64,000 bases of DNA, from the NCBI RefSeq assembly GCF_042680885.1, contig NZ_JBHUEO010000019.1:1-64000 (forward strand), in the 5' to 3' direction. The notes under the pieces were generated by a model. The model did not search any database and had not been told where the DNA came from. It saw only the letters and a list, made by a program, of their open reading frames with translations. Position 1 is the stretch's first letter, and every line of letters starts with the position of its first letter. The stretch is from Siminovitchia sediminis. GTDB taxonomy: Bacteria; Bacillota; Bacilli; Bacillales; Bacillaceae_C. Position numbers and translations under genes: made by a program. Positions 24,970 to 33,250 of the stretch are shown in pieces.

Positions 24970-25788
24970 ATGTATCTCAACAGGCAAAGTTATCTGGCGG
25001 AGTCTATTTTACAGGAGCTGCTCTTTCGTAATCGTGTAATGGAGGAAGGAAAACGCCAGAAAACAATGCTTGCTCTGCTGTTTTATCACATGAATGGAAT
25101 GGACGAAGGCTTAGGAACCATTAAAGAGCTGCACGCATGCTCTGGTGGAAACTTGCGGATACGTTTATGCCCCGATCATTCCATTCTTGAGTATTATGAC
25201 AAAATAGATCTTGCCTCCAAAGCCGGCACGGATGATTGGATCTCTCTGGACGAGGCTGAGCAGCAAATAAGCCGCATCGATTATGTATATATACCGATCT
25301 TGCCATTTTCTGTTGTTTCAGATTTATTGCATTTCAATGACAGACACAGAGAGATCAGACTGTTGCTTTGGGCGTTGATGAGCGGCAAGAAGGTGAGTGC
25401 CTACACAGCAGGGGCCGACCCGTACCATCCCATTTGGAAAAATGCCGGAATGGACCGGGGGACTTCTTTTTTGAAACACGACATGCAGGGGCAACTCCAA
25501 AAGTTAAAAAGTATCGGAATCGATCTGCTTAATCATCATCATGAGTTATCTTATTACATAAACTCTGCTGTTATCAGCGGGAGTAAGCAACTTATAACAG
25601 CAGAAACGATTCAGCAGTATGCAGATGCTGGAGAACAGCGGATCGATGTAAGACATGGAGCAATCATAACACCACTTGCACGGGATGTTGCCCGGGAATA
25701 TGACATTGAAATCAACGAGAAAAGGGCGGGAGCAATCTATGGAAATGGGAATCGTAGTTGGAAGAGTAACAGCAACGAGAAAAGATGA
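24970..25788 (+). CDS. BMC-associated protein of unknown function
   Basis: A 272-residue protein two bases after BMC-H 3. The N-terminus has an amphipathic helix (YLAESILQELLFRNR). The middle (~100-150; YVYIPILPFSVVSDLL and LLWALMSGKKVSAYTAG) recalls flavoprotein-like proteins found in other BMC operons. Residues ~206-248 hold LITAETIQQYADAG and AIITPLARDVAREYDIEI, a short C-terminal module also seen in other BMC-operon proteins. The function is unknown; an assembly or cofactor-handling role is possible. The 3' end overlaps the next gene by 50 bases. Confidence 0.6.
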   Translation: MYLNRQSYLAESILQELLFRNRVMEEGKRQKTMLALLFYHMNGMDEGLGTIKELHACSGGNLRIRLCPDHSILEYYDKIDLASKAGTDDWISLDEAEQQISRIDYVYIPILPFSVVSDLLHFNDRHREIRLLLWALMSGKKVSAYTAGADPYHPIWKNAGMDRGTSFLKHDMQGQLQKLKSIGIDLLNHHHELSYYINSAVISGSKQLITAETIQQYADAGEQRIDVRHGAIITPLARDVAREYDIEINEKRAGAIYGNGNRSWKSNSNEKR

Positions 25789-26002
25789 TAGATTGGTAGG
25801 CACTAAGCTGCTGATTACACAGCCCATCGGAGTTGACGGTACCCCCTTGGATTCTCAGCCCATTATAACCGTTGATACAGTTGGAGCGGGCATTGGTGAA
25901 CAGGTCATCTTTGTAAAGGGAAGCATGGCATCTCGGGCGATCCAAAATAAAGATGCCCCTGTAGATGCGGCCATTGTAGGAATTATTGACAGTATGGAAT
26001 AG
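25739..26002 (+). CDS. BMC-P shell vertex protein (EutN/CcmL family)
   Basis: An 87-residue pentamer-forming shell protein that caps the vertices. It has MGIVVGRVTATRKD at the start, TKLLITQPI, DTVGAGIGEQVIFVKGSMA and PVDAAIVGIIDSM at the end, which are standard for EutN/CcmL. ATG at 25739 follows GGGCGGGAG. It lies inside the 3' end of the preceding gene. With three BMC-H genes it completes a minimal shell. Confidence 0.95.
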   Translation: MEMGIVVGRVTATRKDDRLVGTKLLITQPIGVDGTPLDSQPIITVDTVGAGIGEQVIFVKGSMASRAIQNKDAPVDAAIVGIIDSME

Positions 26003-26018
26003 AGGGAAAGGGTGATGA

Positions 26019-27836
26019 GTGAGGATGCAGGCTGAAAATATAAAAAAAGCCGTTCAGTATAGGAAGTTGATCGATGTTCTGCTGGACTCCCATCAGCATG
26101 CAGATCTTGTACTGAAGGACGGATATGTCATCAATACAGTGACCAGAGAGATCTATGAGGCGGATGTAGCGATCAAAGGTGAGTACATACTAATGGTTGG
26201 AGACGCAAGTGAGTTAATAGGCAGCAAAACAAAAGTGGAGAATGTCAGAGGAAAATTTATCTCACCGGGCTTTATCGATTCACATATGCACTTTGAAAGC
26301 TCCATGCTGACCTGTACGGAATTTTCCAGACTGTCCATTCCAACCGGTACAACAACTATTGTAGCCGATCCGCATGAAATAGGAAACGTATTGGGAGTTC
26401 ATGGGATGCAAGAAATGATTAAGGAGGCCAAAACACTCCCGAATCAAATCTATTTTACAGTTCCTGCTGCAGTACCGGATGCACCGGGCTTGGAAACCGC
26501 AGGATTTAATGTAAACTCCACCCACATGGAAAAACTTTTAAACGATCCTTATGTTCAGGGTATCGGTGAAATTCAAAGCTTTAGCAACATCGGCCCAGTG
26601 TATGAAAATGCTCCTGAACTGATCGATGACCTGGTTGCTGCTGTTTCCTACGCGGAGAGTATTGGCAAAACGGTTGAAGGAAATGCACCGGCATTGTTCG
26701 GAAAAGAACTGGCTGCACATATTATCAGCGGGGGCGGCCATGTATCCTGCCACGAAACAACGACAAAAGAAGAAATGATGGAAAAACTTCGCTATGGTGT
26801 GAGTGTGTTTATGAGAGAGGGGTCCTCTCAAAGAAACATGGCGGAATGTATCCGTGCCATTACAGAAGAAGGAATGGATTCCCGACGTGCCATACTTGTT
26901 TCCGACGATATGGTCCCGGAGGACCTGCTGAAAGACGGTCACATGAACGACATTATCAGGCGGACCATTGGACAAGGTGTTGATCCCGTAGAAGCTATTC
27001 AAATGGCCACGATCAATCCGGCAACGCACTTTGGTTTCAAAGATGTCGGCATCCTTGCACCAGGGAAGCGTGCAAATATAGCTGTAATCAGCAACTTAAA
27101 TGAAATGACAATTGACCAGGTTTACCTGAACGGAATCCTGGCTGCTGAAAAAGGTCAATTGACTCTGGATCTCGGCTCTTACACATATCCTGAAAGCGTA
27201 AAAAAATCAGTGAAACGCGGACCGGTTAAAGTGGAGGATCTCCACATTACCGCAAATGGCAGCCGTGCCCGTGTCCGCTCCATTGTCGCTATTCCCTTTC
27301 AAAACCTGACAGGCGCGCAGGAATTTGATTTAAACGTGTCGGGCGGGGTTGTTCAGCCATGTCTGCAGCAGGATGTACTTCCTTTAATTGTGGTAGAAAG
27401 ACATGGGAGAACCGGAAACATCGGTAAGGCCTTTTTGAATGGTTTTAAGCTTCAAAGTGGAGCCATCGCAGAGAGCGTGGCCCATGATACACATAATATT
27501 ATCGTAACAGGGACGAACTACGAAGATATGGTAACAGCCGTGAATCGTGTTATATCTATGGACGGCGGAATTGCCATGATCAAAGACGGCAAGGTGGTAG
27601 GGGATTTGCCATTACGAGTGGGCGGACTGATAACAGATGAACTGAGCGGGCAGGAAGTCAGTGAAAAGATCGCTGAGCTGTCAAGGCTGGCAGAGACAGA
27701 GTTGGGCTGCGGTATTCCTGTACCTTTCATGCACTTGTCTTTTTGGTCACTCGTGACAAGCCCCGAGTGGAAAATAACGGATATGGGGTTAATCGATGTA
27801 GATCGCTTTGAAGTACTTTCCCCGGTGATAGAGTAA
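26019..27836 (+). CDS. Adenine-deaminase-family amidohydrolase with altered active-site motif
   Basis: A 605-residue two-domain protein of the adenine deaminase (Ade) family. IDSHMHFESSM and VADPHEIGNVLG match Ade, as do REGSSQRN and the DD of LVSDDMVPEDLL. However, the motif DGHAP of true adenine deaminases reads EGNAP here (metal-ligand His replaced by Asn), the SDHE motif reads SCHE, and the usual EVMNFPGV reads EIQSFSNIG. So it may not be an adenine deaminase. Its place between the shell genes and the ring-opening hydrolase suggests deamination of 4-aminoimidazole to 4-imidazolone (inference). GTG 26019 or ATG 26025 could be the start. Confidence 0.8.
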   Translation: MRMQAENIKKAVQYRKLIDVLLDSHQHADLVLKDGYVINTVTREIYEADVAIKGEYILMVGDASELIGSKTKVENVRGKFISPGFIDSHMHFESSMLTCTEFSRLSIPTGTTTIVADPHEIGNVLGVHGMQEMIKEAKTLPNQIYFTVPAAVPDAPGLETAGFNVNSTHMEKLLNDPYVQGIGEIQSFSNIGPVYENAPELIDDLVAAVSYAESIGKTVEGNAPALFGKELAAHIISGGGHVSCHETTTKEEMMEKLRYGVSVFMREGSSQRNMAECIRAITEEGMDSRRAILVSDDMVPEDLLKDGHMNDIIRRTIGQGVDPVEAIQMATINPATHFGFKDVGILAPGKRANIAVISNLNEMTIDQVYLNGILAAEKGQLTLDLGSYTYPESVKKSVKRGPVKVEDLHITANGSRARVRSIVAIPFQNLTGAQEFDLNVSGGVVQPCLQQDVLPLIVVERHGRTGNIGKAFLNGFKLQSGAIAESVAHDTHNIIVTGTNYEDMVTAVNRVISMDGGIAMIKDGKVVGDLPLRVGGLITDELSGQEVSEKIAELSRLAETELGCGIPVPFMHLSFWSLVTSPEWKITDMGLIDVDRFEVLSPVIE

Positions 27837-27852
27837 GAGGGAGGCGGATGAC

Positions 27853-28536
27853 ATGGGGATCAGATTAGTTGACCTTTCACAAGAAATTTATCAGGGGATG
27901 CCAATATTTCCGCTGCACCAGCCAACGCATATTTGGCAGAACATTTCTCATGAAGAAAGCTTGAAAAAGATCGGATTTGAATTTGCGACGAACAATATTT
28001 TAATCAATGAACATGGCGGCACACATACCGATGCCACGTACGAATTTGATCCAAACGGTAAATATATCAATGATATGCCGCTGGAATACTTTTATGGACC
28101 GGCGGTTTGTTTGGATGTGTCACATGTGTCTCCTGACGGTTATATTACCCCAAGGGATCTGGAGCAGGCACTGGATAAATCCGGGCAGGTACTGGAGAAG
28201 GGTGACATCGTTTTATTATATACAGGCCATTACAATCGGAAATTTGGTACTGATGAATGGCTGACGCGTTATACCGGTCTCAATTACGAGGGAGCTAAAT
28301 GGCTGGCGGAAAAAGGTGTGGTGAACATTGGCGTGGATTCCCCTTCTGTAGATAATCCAAAAGATGAACGTTACTCCGGACATTTAGTATGCCGGGAGTA
28401 CGGAATATCAAATACGGAAAATCTCATCAACCTGGATCAGGTGGCTGGAATGCGTTTTCTCTATTTCGGATTGCCTTTAAAAATCAGGGAAGGGACGGGT
28501 TCACCTATCAGAGCTGTTGCCCTGTTTATCGATTAA
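27853..28536 (+). CDS. Cyclase-family metal hydrolase, candidate 4-imidazolonase
   Basis: A 227-residue protein of the cyclase/kynurenine-formamidase family, metal-dependent amidohydrolases of an unusual swivelling beta/beta/alpha fold. NEHGGTHTDATYEF holds the metal site HxxTHxD and GVDSPSVDNP is the second conserved block. Members hydrolyse N-formylkynurenine, isatin and related cyclic or linear amides. Here it fits opening of 4-imidazolone to formiminoglycine (inference). Ribosome site GAGGGAGG precedes the ATG; spacing to both neighbours is short. Confidence 0.85.
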   Translation: MGIRLVDLSQEIYQGMPIFPLHQPTHIWQNISHEESLKKIGFEFATNNILINEHGGTHTDATYEFDPNGKYINDMPLEYFYGPAVCLDVSHVSPDGYITPRDLEQALDKSGQVLEKGDIVLLYTGHYNRKFGTDEWLTRYTGLNYEGAKWLAEKGVVNIGVDSPSVDNPKDERYSGHLVCREYGISNTENLINLDQVAGMRFLYFGLPLKIREGTGSPIRAVALFID

Positions 28537-28564
28537 TTAAGCGAGAGAAAGAGGTGTTTGATAT

Positions 28565-29185
28565 ATGGTAAATTCAGCCAGAGAAAGGATTCGGGAAGAA
28601 ATTATCATCCCCCCATATGAAGGCAGAAGCGCTGTACTGAACCCAGGCGAAGAACTGGTCATCATTGATATGGAAGGGAAACAGGTCGGTGATTTTGTTT
28701 GTTTTAATCGGAAAGATCCCAAAGAGTTTGTATCACCTGTCCATATGAGAGCTTCCCTCAGCAGCATCCGACTTAAACCGGGTGATGGGTTGTACAGCAA
28801 CAGACGGCGTCCTTTAATGACATTTGTTGAAGATACAGTCGGAAAACATGATTTCTTTTTTCCTGCCTGTGATTATTATCGTTATAAAATAGATTTTGGC
28901 ATGGAAGACCATCCCAACTGCCATGATAATTTAAACCGAGCGCTGGCATCCTATGGGCTGGGGAAAGAGCCGGTTCCTGATCCAATCAATTTCTTTATGA
29001 ACAACGTATTGAATGATCAGGGAGATTATGAAATACATGAACCGCTGTCCAAACCCGGTGATTATGTCCGTTTGAGAGCTCTTGAAGAGGTGGTTATAGC
29101 CTGTTCCACCTGTTCCCAGGACATGGCTCCGGTAAATGGGTATAAAGTAACGTCACTTAAAATGCAAATCGTGGAGGCGAACTAA
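28565..29185 (+). CDS. DUF1989 protein, candidate formiminoglycine deiminase
   Basis: A 206-residue member of DUF1989 (urea-carboxylase-associated family). Conserved blocks are IIDMEGKQVGDFVCF, SNRRRPLMTFVEDTVG, CHDNLNRALASYG and ACSTCSQD, whose Cys/His residues probably bind metal. Characterised members (CgdA/CgdB) are carboxyguanidine deiminases, removing ammonia from a C=NH group. The same chemistry on formiminoglycine would give N-formylglycine (inference). Its stop is directly followed by the next ATG, so translation is coupled to the M20 gene. Confidence 0.82.
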   Translation: MVNSARERIREEIIIPPYEGRSAVLNPGEELVIIDMEGKQVGDFVCFNRKDPKEFVSPVHMRASLSSIRLKPGDGLYSNRRRPLMTFVEDTVGKHDFFFPACDYYRYKIDFGMEDHPNCHDNLNRALASYGLGKEPVPDPINFFMNNVLNDQGDYEIHEPLSKPGDYVRLRALEEVVIACSTCSQDMAPVNGYKVTSLKMQIVEAN

Positions 29186-30334
29186 ATGGGAGCTGTCCGT
29201 TTTTTGCAGGAAATGATACAAATTGACAGCTCCAACCCTCCCGGAAATGAAAATCGGGTATCCCTTATGCTGGCTGAAAGATGCAAGGCAGCCGGCATTC
29301 CTTTTCAAATAACGGAAGTTGAGCCGGGAAGAAGCAACTTTGAGATACGCTTAAAAGGGGAAGGTACCGGAAAGATTATATTTTGCGGGCATATGGATAC
29401 AGTGCTGCCCGGTGAACAGCCATGGAGCTATCCGCCTTTTTCAGGAAAAATCATTAACGACAAGATATACGGCCGCGGAGCATCCGACATGAAGAGCGGT
29501 CTAGCCGCCATGTATTTGGCAATTGAATCTCTGTTTAAGGAAGGGAAACTTCTCCCGAAGGAAATCGTCTTTCTGGCTACAGCCGGTGAGGAAGTCGATA
29601 GCTGCGGGGCTAGAAAATATTTAGAAGGACAGACAATGCAGGATGTTGAAGCGCTGATTATTGGGGAGCCGACGAATGAAAAGGTGGTCGTCGGGCATAA
29701 GGGAGCCCTGTGGATTGAGATTGTAACCATTGGAAAGACTGCACACGGTTCCATGCCGGAAATGGGAATTAATGCTGTTGAATCGATGAACAAGATTATG
29801 GAAATGCTCAAATCATTCAAGAAAAAGTGGAAAATCACTGCCGAACCATTGGGACAAAGCAGTTTGGCGGTCACACAAATACATGGAGGAATCCAAACAA
29901 ACGTAATTCCGGATCGTTGCAGCCTGTCAGTAGATATCAGGTCTGTACCTCCACAATCCCACCAACGATTACTTGCTGAAATCAATACAGGTCTCGAGGA
30001 ATTATTCTCATATGAAAACTCCCCGGATTTTTCTGTAAATCTTCTTCTTGACCGTCCGGCTATTTTAACCAAACCAACAGAAAAACTGATCCGGCTGGCT
30101 TTGGATTTGAATGATCAGTCCTCATTATATGGAGTGTCTTATTATACAGATGCTGCCGTCTTAAATCCGAATAGTGAAGTACCGACGCTTATTTACGGGC
30201 CTGGTGATGAAAAGCTCGCGCATCAGCCAAATGAATATGTTGAAATCCAAGCTTATTTGCGGTCCATTGATTTTTACAGGGAGTTGGCAGTGAAGCTTTC
30301 TGAAGAAGGAAGAGCGGCTTCTTTTCATAGATAA
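29186..30334 (+). CDS. M20 family deacylase (ArgE/DapE type), candidate N-formylglycine deformylase
   Basis: A 382-residue M20 metallohydrolase with a two-zinc site: FCGHMDTV, GRGASDMKSGLAAM, the general base in ATAGEEVDSCG, and GEPTN. The dimerisation domain starts after HKGALWIEI, with GKTAHGS. The family removes acyl groups from amino acids or small peptides. It starts with the base after the DUF1989 stop. The pair could release glycine and formate from formiminoglycine in two steps, much as HutF and HutG do with formiminoglutamate (inference). YgeY, an M20 protein in enterobacterial purine clusters, is a parallel. Confidence 0.85.
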   Translation: MGAVRFLQEMIQIDSSNPPGNENRVSLMLAERCKAAGIPFQITEVEPGRSNFEIRLKGEGTGKIIFCGHMDTVLPGEQPWSYPPFSGKIINDKIYGRGASDMKSGLAAMYLAIESLFKEGKLLPKEIVFLATAGEEVDSCGARKYLEGQTMQDVEALIIGEPTNEKVVVGHKGALWIEIVTIGKTAHGSMPEMGINAVESMNKIMEMLKSFKKKWKITAEPLGQSSLAVTQIHGGIQTNVIPDRCSLSVDIRSVPPQSHQRLLAEINTGLEELFSYENSPDFSVNLLLDRPAILTKPTEKLIRLALDLNDQSSLYGVSYYTDAAVLNPNSEVPTLIYGPGDEKLAHQPNEYVEIQAYLRSIDFYRELAVKLSEEGRAASFHR

Positions 30335-30352
30335 AGAAAGAGGGGAATAGAT

Positions 30353-31699
30353 ATGCCCACCATATTGATCAAAAATGCGCAAATTATTACCATGAACGCT
30401 CAAGAGGAGATTATCCAAGGCGATTTATTGATCGAGGATGATAAAATAAAAAACATTGGGACAAACTTGCGGCATAAGGCGGATCAAGTGATTAATGCGA
30501 CAGATAAAACTGTCATCCCAGGATTTATCCAAACGCATATCCATCTTTGCCAAACACTATTTAGAGGCCAAGCCGATGACATGGAACTGATGGATTGGCT
30601 TCAAAAAAGAATATGGCCGCTTGAGGCTTCACATGATGAAGAATCAAGCTATTATTCTGCTATGCTCGGTCTTGGTGAACTGATTCAAAGCGGCACAACA
30701 ACCATCGTAGATATGGAAACGGTGAACCATACAGATGCTGCCTTCCGTGCGATGGCGCAAAGCGGGATACGCGTTTTGGCCGGGAAAGTGATGATGGACA
30801 TGGGCGACGATGTTCCTGATTTGTTAAGGGAAGATACAGCTGCTTCGATTCAGAAAAGTGTAGATTTGCTGGAAAAATGGCATCAGCATGATAACGGGCG
30901 GATCCAATACGCTTTCTGCCCGAGGTTTGTAGTCTCCTGTACGGAAGAACTGCTCACACAAGTGCGTGAACTGTCCAATCATTATCATGTGAAAGTACAT
31001 ACGCATGCTTCAGAAAACAGGAAAGAAATTGAAATTGTTGAGCAGCAAAGAGGAATGCGGAACATCGTATACCTGGATCATATAGGCTTGGCAAACGAGA
31101 ATTTAATATTGGCTCATTGTGTCTGGCTTGATGATGAGGAGAAGCGGATTATTAAAGACCGGGGAATCAAAATGAGTCATTGTCCAAGCTCCAACATGAA
31201 ACTGTCATCGGGTATTGCGGATGTACCGGATATGCTTGACATGCAGGCGTATGTTAGTTTGGGTGCGGATGGTGCGCCGTGTAACAATAACCTGGATATG
31301 TTCAACGAAATGAGAATGGCTTCCTTGATTCAAAAGCCGAAACATGGGCCAACCGCAATGAATGCACGGACGACATTCAGGATGGCTACGATTGGCGGGG
31401 CGAGGGCCGTCGGGATGGAGGATCAGATCGGCAGTATTGAAATAGGTAAAAAAGCAGATCTTGTTATGCTGGATTTGAATAATTTCCATACCTTTCCGTC
31501 TGCAGAAGTAGATCCCATTTCCAGGATTGTATACTCTGCAACAAGAGCGGATGTTGATCTTACGATGATTAACGGAAAAATAGTCATGCAAAATGGTACA
31601 GTTAAAACGATAGACAAAGAGATCGTTCTTCATGAAGCGAATAAATCTATCCAAAGGCTTCTAAAAAGAATTCCGTCTATTATGAAAATTCCGGGCTGA
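30353..31699 (+). CDS. SsnA/AtzA-type aminohydrolase
   Basis: A 448-residue subtype III amidohydrolase of the TrzN/AtzA/MtaD/guanine-deaminase branch. Ligands are in THIHLCQTLFRG, HTHASE, LAHCVWLDDEE and SLGADGAPCNNNLDMF. Family members deaminate guanine, 8-oxoguanine, S-adenosylhomocysteine, 5'-deoxyadenosine or triazines. In this operon a guanine-to-xanthine or aminoimidazole deaminase is plausible; SsnA of urate-degrading gut bacteria is a close functional parallel. Last gene of the BMC operon, followed by a terminator. Confidence 0.85.
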   Translation: MPTILIKNAQIITMNAQEEIIQGDLLIEDDKIKNIGTNLRHKADQVINATDKTVIPGFIQTHIHLCQTLFRGQADDMELMDWLQKRIWPLEASHDEESSYYSAMLGLGELIQSGTTTIVDMETVNHTDAAFRAMAQSGIRVLAGKVMMDMGDDVPDLLREDTAASIQKSVDLLEKWHQHDNGRIQYAFCPRFVVSCTEELLTQVRELSNHYHVKVHTHASENRKEIEIVEQQRGMRNIVYLDHIGLANENLILAHCVWLDDEEKRIIKDRGIKMSHCPSSNMKLSSGIADVPDMLDMQAYVSLGADGAPCNNNLDMFNEMRMASLIQKPKHGPTAMNARTTFRMATIGGARAVGMEDQIGSIEIGKKADLVMLDLNNFHTFPSAEVDPISRIVYSATRADVDLTMINGKIVMQNGTVKTIDKEIVLHEANKSIQRLLKRIPSIMKIPG

Positions 31700-31734
31700 C
31701 AAGTTTAAATGTAGACGGCGTTGCTGGAAATATG

Positions 31735-31778
31735 AAAAAATCCTGCTCCCTTTTATAATCGAATGGCAGGATTTTTTT
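31735..31778 (+). terminator. Terminator at the end of the BMC operon
   Basis: AAAAAATCCTGC pairs with GCAGGATTTTTT; the loop is about 19 bases and T7 follows. Confidence 0.8.
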
Positions 31779-31931
31779 ATTGACGAAAAGACATAGGAAA
31801 TGGATTGAGCAGATATCAAAAATCTTCTAAAGTTTTAAGTATTTATTTTTTGAAAATAGTAAGATATGATGATTATATGAGTACAGCTTGAGGGCTTTTA
31901 TATTTCTTCAATTTGGAAGGGGAAACATTGT

Positions 31932-32870
31932 GTGATTTCACGTTTATCATCGCCTTACTTATGGTTAATACTCGCTACAATGTTCTGGGGCGGAAATTTT
32001 GCAGTTGGAAGAGCTCTGGTTCATGATGTTCCTCCATTTACCATGTCTTTTATCCGGTGGTTTATCGCCTTGCTTATACTACTGCCGTTTGTATGGAAGG
32101 AGTATCATACAGCGAAGGAACTCATGATCAAGCAATGGAAAATCATTGGTATTTTATCTTTAACGGGTATAGCAGCCTTTAATTCACTTTCCTATGTTGC
32201 TGTTCAATATACCACGTCTATTAACGCTTCTCTTGTGAACGGACTGGCTCCGGGACTCATTATTCTAATGTCATTTATTTTCCTTAAGGAAAGAATGTTA
32301 AAAATCCAATTAACTGGTGTTATTATTTCGTTAATTGGCGTGCTATGGATTGTGACACAGGGCAGTATTCATACATTTATGACACTTGCTTTCAACAATG
32401 GGGATTTGATTATGCTGTTTGGAGTCCTTGCATGGGTAATATACTCTATTTACATGAAGGCTGCGGCTGCCGGTTTACCGAAAATGGCTTTGTTTATTAG
32501 TACGATCTTTGTGGGACTTATCATTTTGGCACCGTTTGCAGCCTGGGAATTTTATAGAGATCCTGCACCACTGCAACTGGGAATGCCACAAGTGATAAGT
32601 TTGTTGTATCTCGGAATTTTTCCCTCTATACTTTCTTTTGTTTTATGGAACAAGGCGCTTCTTATGCTGGGGCCATCCAAAGCTTCGGTCTTTTTGAATT
32701 TTACATTATTATTTGCTACGATTTTCAGCATCCTGTTTCTTCATGAGAAACTCCTGGTTTCCCAGGTAATCGGGGGCATTTTAATGATTTTGGGCGTGGT
32801 GCTGACAGCAAATATCAAGCTATTCAAAGGAACGCGTCCCGGACTTGAAGCAAACTATCATCACACATAA
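31932..32870 (+). CDS. EamA/DMT-family transporter
   Basis: A 312-residue drug/metabolite transporter with ten predicted membrane helices in two EamA repeats: MFWGGNFAVGRALV starts the first and LAWVIYSIYMKAAA the second. Substrate cannot be read from sequence; relatives export amino acids or metabolites. GTG at 31932 follows GGAAGGGGAAA. It lies between the BMC operon and the glycine-controlled genes, so export of an end product is possible. Confidence 0.85.
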   Translation: MISRLSSPYLWLILATMFWGGNFAVGRALVHDVPPFTMSFIRWFIALLILLPFVWKEYHTAKELMIKQWKIIGILSLTGIAAFNSLSYVAVQYTTSINASLVNGLAPGLIILMSFIFLKERMLKIQLTGVIISLIGVLWIVTQGSIHTFMTLAFNNGDLIMLFGVLAWVIYSIYMKAAAAGLPKMALFISTIFVGLIILAPFAAWEFYRDPAPLQLGMPQVISLLYLGIFPSILSFVLWNKALLMLGPSKASVFLNFTLLFATIFSILFLHEKLLVSQVIGGILMILGVVLTANIKLFKGTRPGLEANYHHT

Positions 32871-32920
32871 TCGAAGTAACGGGCAGTGTGGTGGAATAAT
32901 CAAAAAATTCGAGTAAATGA

Positions 32921-32950
32921 TTGACAATAATCACGTTTGAATGGTATATT
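32921..32950 (+). promoter_or_regulatory. Promoter of the glyA-sdaAB-sdaAA transcript
   Basis: TTGACA (32921-32926), 18-base spacer, TATATT (32945-32950), about 30 bases before the riboswitch. Confidence 0.7.
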
Positions 32951-32981
32951 ATAAAAAAACAAAATGCTTGCGAATGACAAT

Positions 32982-33164
32982 CGCGGGAGAGACTAAACAA
33001 TTTGTTTAGCACCGAAGGAGCAAGTCCCAAAAAATCCATGGGATCCAATCTCTCAGGTAAAAGCACCGCGTTTGGACGCGTCTCTGGAGAGCGCCTTCTA
33101 CAGGCCACCCAAGGGGAATACTTCAATCTTGAAGTTAAACTCTCAGGTAAAAGGACAGAGGAAG
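32982..33164 (+). promoter_or_regulatory. Tandem glycine riboswitch 1
   Basis: Two glycine aptamers in a row. The first has GCGGGAGAG, GCACCGAAGGAGCAAG and AATCTCTCAGGTAAAA; the second has CTCTGGAGAG, CAGGCCACCCAAGGGG and AAACTCTCAGGTAAAAGGAC. These are the conserved bulges of the gcvT-type class. It precedes glyA, sdaAB and sdaAA and ends in a terminator. In Bacillus the class usually turns genes on when glycine is high, so it would induce glycine-to-serine-to-pyruvate conversion. Confidence 0.93.
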
Positions 33165-33201
33165 GGTAGATGATGATCTATCTTTCCCCTGTCCTTTTTG
33201 T
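33153..33201 (+). terminator. Riboswitch-controlled terminator upstream of glyA
   Basis: GGACAGAGGAAGGGTAGAT pairs imperfectly with ATCTATCTTTCCCCTGTCC, followed by T5. Its 5' side overlaps the end of the second aptamer, as expected for an expression platform. Confidence 0.85.
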
Positions 33202-33250
33202 GTTTCAGGGAGATGACAAGGGAAGGGTAGGCAAAAAGGAGGACGAATCA

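Noticed and set aside
26019..27836. Plain adenine deaminase annotation
   Set aside because: Family membership is clear, but changes at EGNAP and SCHE make the adenine activity doubtful, so the symbol was withheld.
33170..33250. Longer start for glyA
   Set aside because: It would overlap the riboswitch terminator; ATG at 33251 has AGGAGG and the family start.
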